Shown here piece after piece: positions 5,765 through 6,432 of a stretch of 6,432 nucleotides of DNA. How positions within the stretch are numbered: position 1 is the first letter of the stretch; every line of letters begins with the position of its first letter. The notes beneath the pieces were generated by a model. It made no database searches. It had not been told where the DNA came from and worked only from the letters and a program-made list of their open reading frames with translations. Location of the stretch: NCBI GenBank assembly GCA_013139625.1, contig WTAK01000170.1, forward strand, positions 1 to 6,432. The letters are read 5' to 3'. A program made the position numbers and the translations under genes. Source of the DNA: Candidatus Delongbacteria bacterium (GTDB lineage: Bacteria > UBA4055).

Positions 5765-6432
5765 ATGAAAGTAAAAATAATTATTTGGGCATTGATACTG
5801 ATCTGGTTTATATCTTGTTCAATTCCATCAGATCCTACTGACACACTTACTCTTGAGAACTACAAGATAAATATTGTGTTTGATAGGGAAACATTTGAAT
5901 TTGATACTTTAACTTTGGATGTTGAGCTGGATCCGATAGCATTCCCTGAAAGTTTGAAAGTAGCTCCAATAAGGGATTCTACGAGTCAGGATTTTAATGA
6001 CTTTGTAGTTGAAGGTGGAATGAAGTCAAAATATGTGCAATATAATGATGGTGCGACATATCCTACGGGTACAGATATTCTAGAAGGCTCGTATACCGAT
6101 TCGATTATAAATATACCTGATAATGCTCAGTTCCTTTGGGCTAATATTGATAGTATGAGAGTGAATTGTAGCGTAGTGAACAACTACAATGAACTGATCT
6201 TTGATTCATTGAACATTGTTATTCTTAGGCATGATTCTCTTTATCTAGGTGTACCTTTTTCACCGGCGATTAGGACTGTGGCGGATACTACATTCTACGA
6301 TTTTCAACCAGGAATTTCCAAGATGGATTCTTTACTTCTTGATAAAGTATGGATAACAAAAGATATGACCTTAAGATTAACTGCATATAATCAGGGATTG
6401 ACCCTCACACAACCTTTGGATGCAACTCAAAA
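5765..6432 (+). CDS. Predicted lipoprotein of unknown function, N-terminal part (3' end outside window)
   Basis: The frame is open from the ATG at 5765 to the end of the window, giving 222 full codons with no stop. The N-terminus 'MKVKIIIWALILIWFISCS' has a short positive region, a hydrophobic core and Cys18 in 'FISC', a loose signal-peptidase-II lipobox (Phe instead of Leu at -3), so the mature protein should be lipid-anchored in the membrane. After a linker ('SIPSDPTDT') the sequence is acidic, rich in Asp and Thr, with alternating hydrophobic residues such as 'YKINIVFD' and 'LTLDVELDP', suggesting beta-strands; later stretches include 'MRVNCSVVNNY' and 'MTLRLTAYNQG'. I recognise no enzyme motif. 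It follows the T9SS protease by 54 bases and could be co-transcribed with it. It may be a surface or adhesion-type lipoprotein; the missing C-terminus could hold the deciding domain. Confidence 0.82.
   Translation, partial: MKVKIIIWALILIWFISCSIPSDPTDTLTLENYKINIVFDRETFEFDTLTLDVELDPIAFPESLKVAPIRDSTSQDFNDFVVEGGMKSKYVQYNDGATYPTGTDILEGSYTDSIINIPDNAQFLWANIDSMRVNCSVVNNYNELIFDSLNIVILRHDSLYLGVPFSPAIRTVADTTFYDFQPGISKMDSLLLDKVWITKDMTLRLTAYNQGLTLTQPLDATQ

Noticed and set aside
1..6432. CRISPR array, tRNA/rRNA, insertion sequence or phage genes
   Set aside because: No regularly spaced repeats, no cloverleaf-like sequence, no transposase motifs and no terminal inverted repeats were seen by eye; nearly all of the window is explained by coding sequence.

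Overview
The window is AT-rich, and every gene I can support lies on the + strand. The best clue to the host is a type IX secretion (T9SS) type A sorting domain at the C-terminus of a secreted subtilase, with the core 'YPNPFNPET'. This domain is characteristic of the Bacteroidota and relatives in the FCB superphylum (Ignavibacteria, Cloacimonadota, Marinimicrobia, Delongbacteria and similar). A lipoprotein with a loose lipobox fits that placement. The sequence alone does not let me name a genus or choose the phylum.

Left part (1-3492): four tightly packed genes of a surface-polysaccharide or glycolipid locus. They are the C-terminal 183 residues of a membrane-anchored family 2 glycosyltransferase of the polyprenyl-phosphate type (its 5' end lies outside the window), a NeuD/PglD-like hexapeptide acyltransferase, a stand-alone ATP-grasp ligase starting at GTG, and a DegT/DnrJ-type PLP aminotransferase that closely resembles WecE/RffA. 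The junctions are 4 nt, a 4-base GTGA overlap and 1 nt, so co-transcription and translational coupling are likely. A reasonable inference is that the aminotransferase makes a dTDP-4-amino-4,6-dideoxyhexose, the acyltransferase and/or the ATP-grasp ligase forms an amide on the sugar nitrogen, and the glycosyltransferase moves a sugar onto a lipid carrier. The exact substrates cannot be read from the sequence. The ATP-grasp member is the least explained part and the most interesting.

Middle (3493-3599): a 107-base gap with a plausible sigma70-like promoter (TTGCCT, 17 bases, TATATT) and a clear AAGGA ribosome-binding site. No convincing terminator is visible.

Right part (3600-6432): a second transcription unit. 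It starts with an unrecognised 131-residue protein with a very lysine-rich tail, joined by an ATGA overlap to a 572-residue secreted S8 (subtilisin-like) protease with signal peptide, N-terminal prodomain, intact Asp/His/Ser triad and T9SS tail. After a 54-base gap containing a perfect 14-bp palindrome that directly abuts the Shine-Dalgarno site comes the first 222 codons of a predicted lipoprotein that runs off the end of the window. This half looks like cell-surface or secreted machinery and is probably unrelated to the sugar locus.
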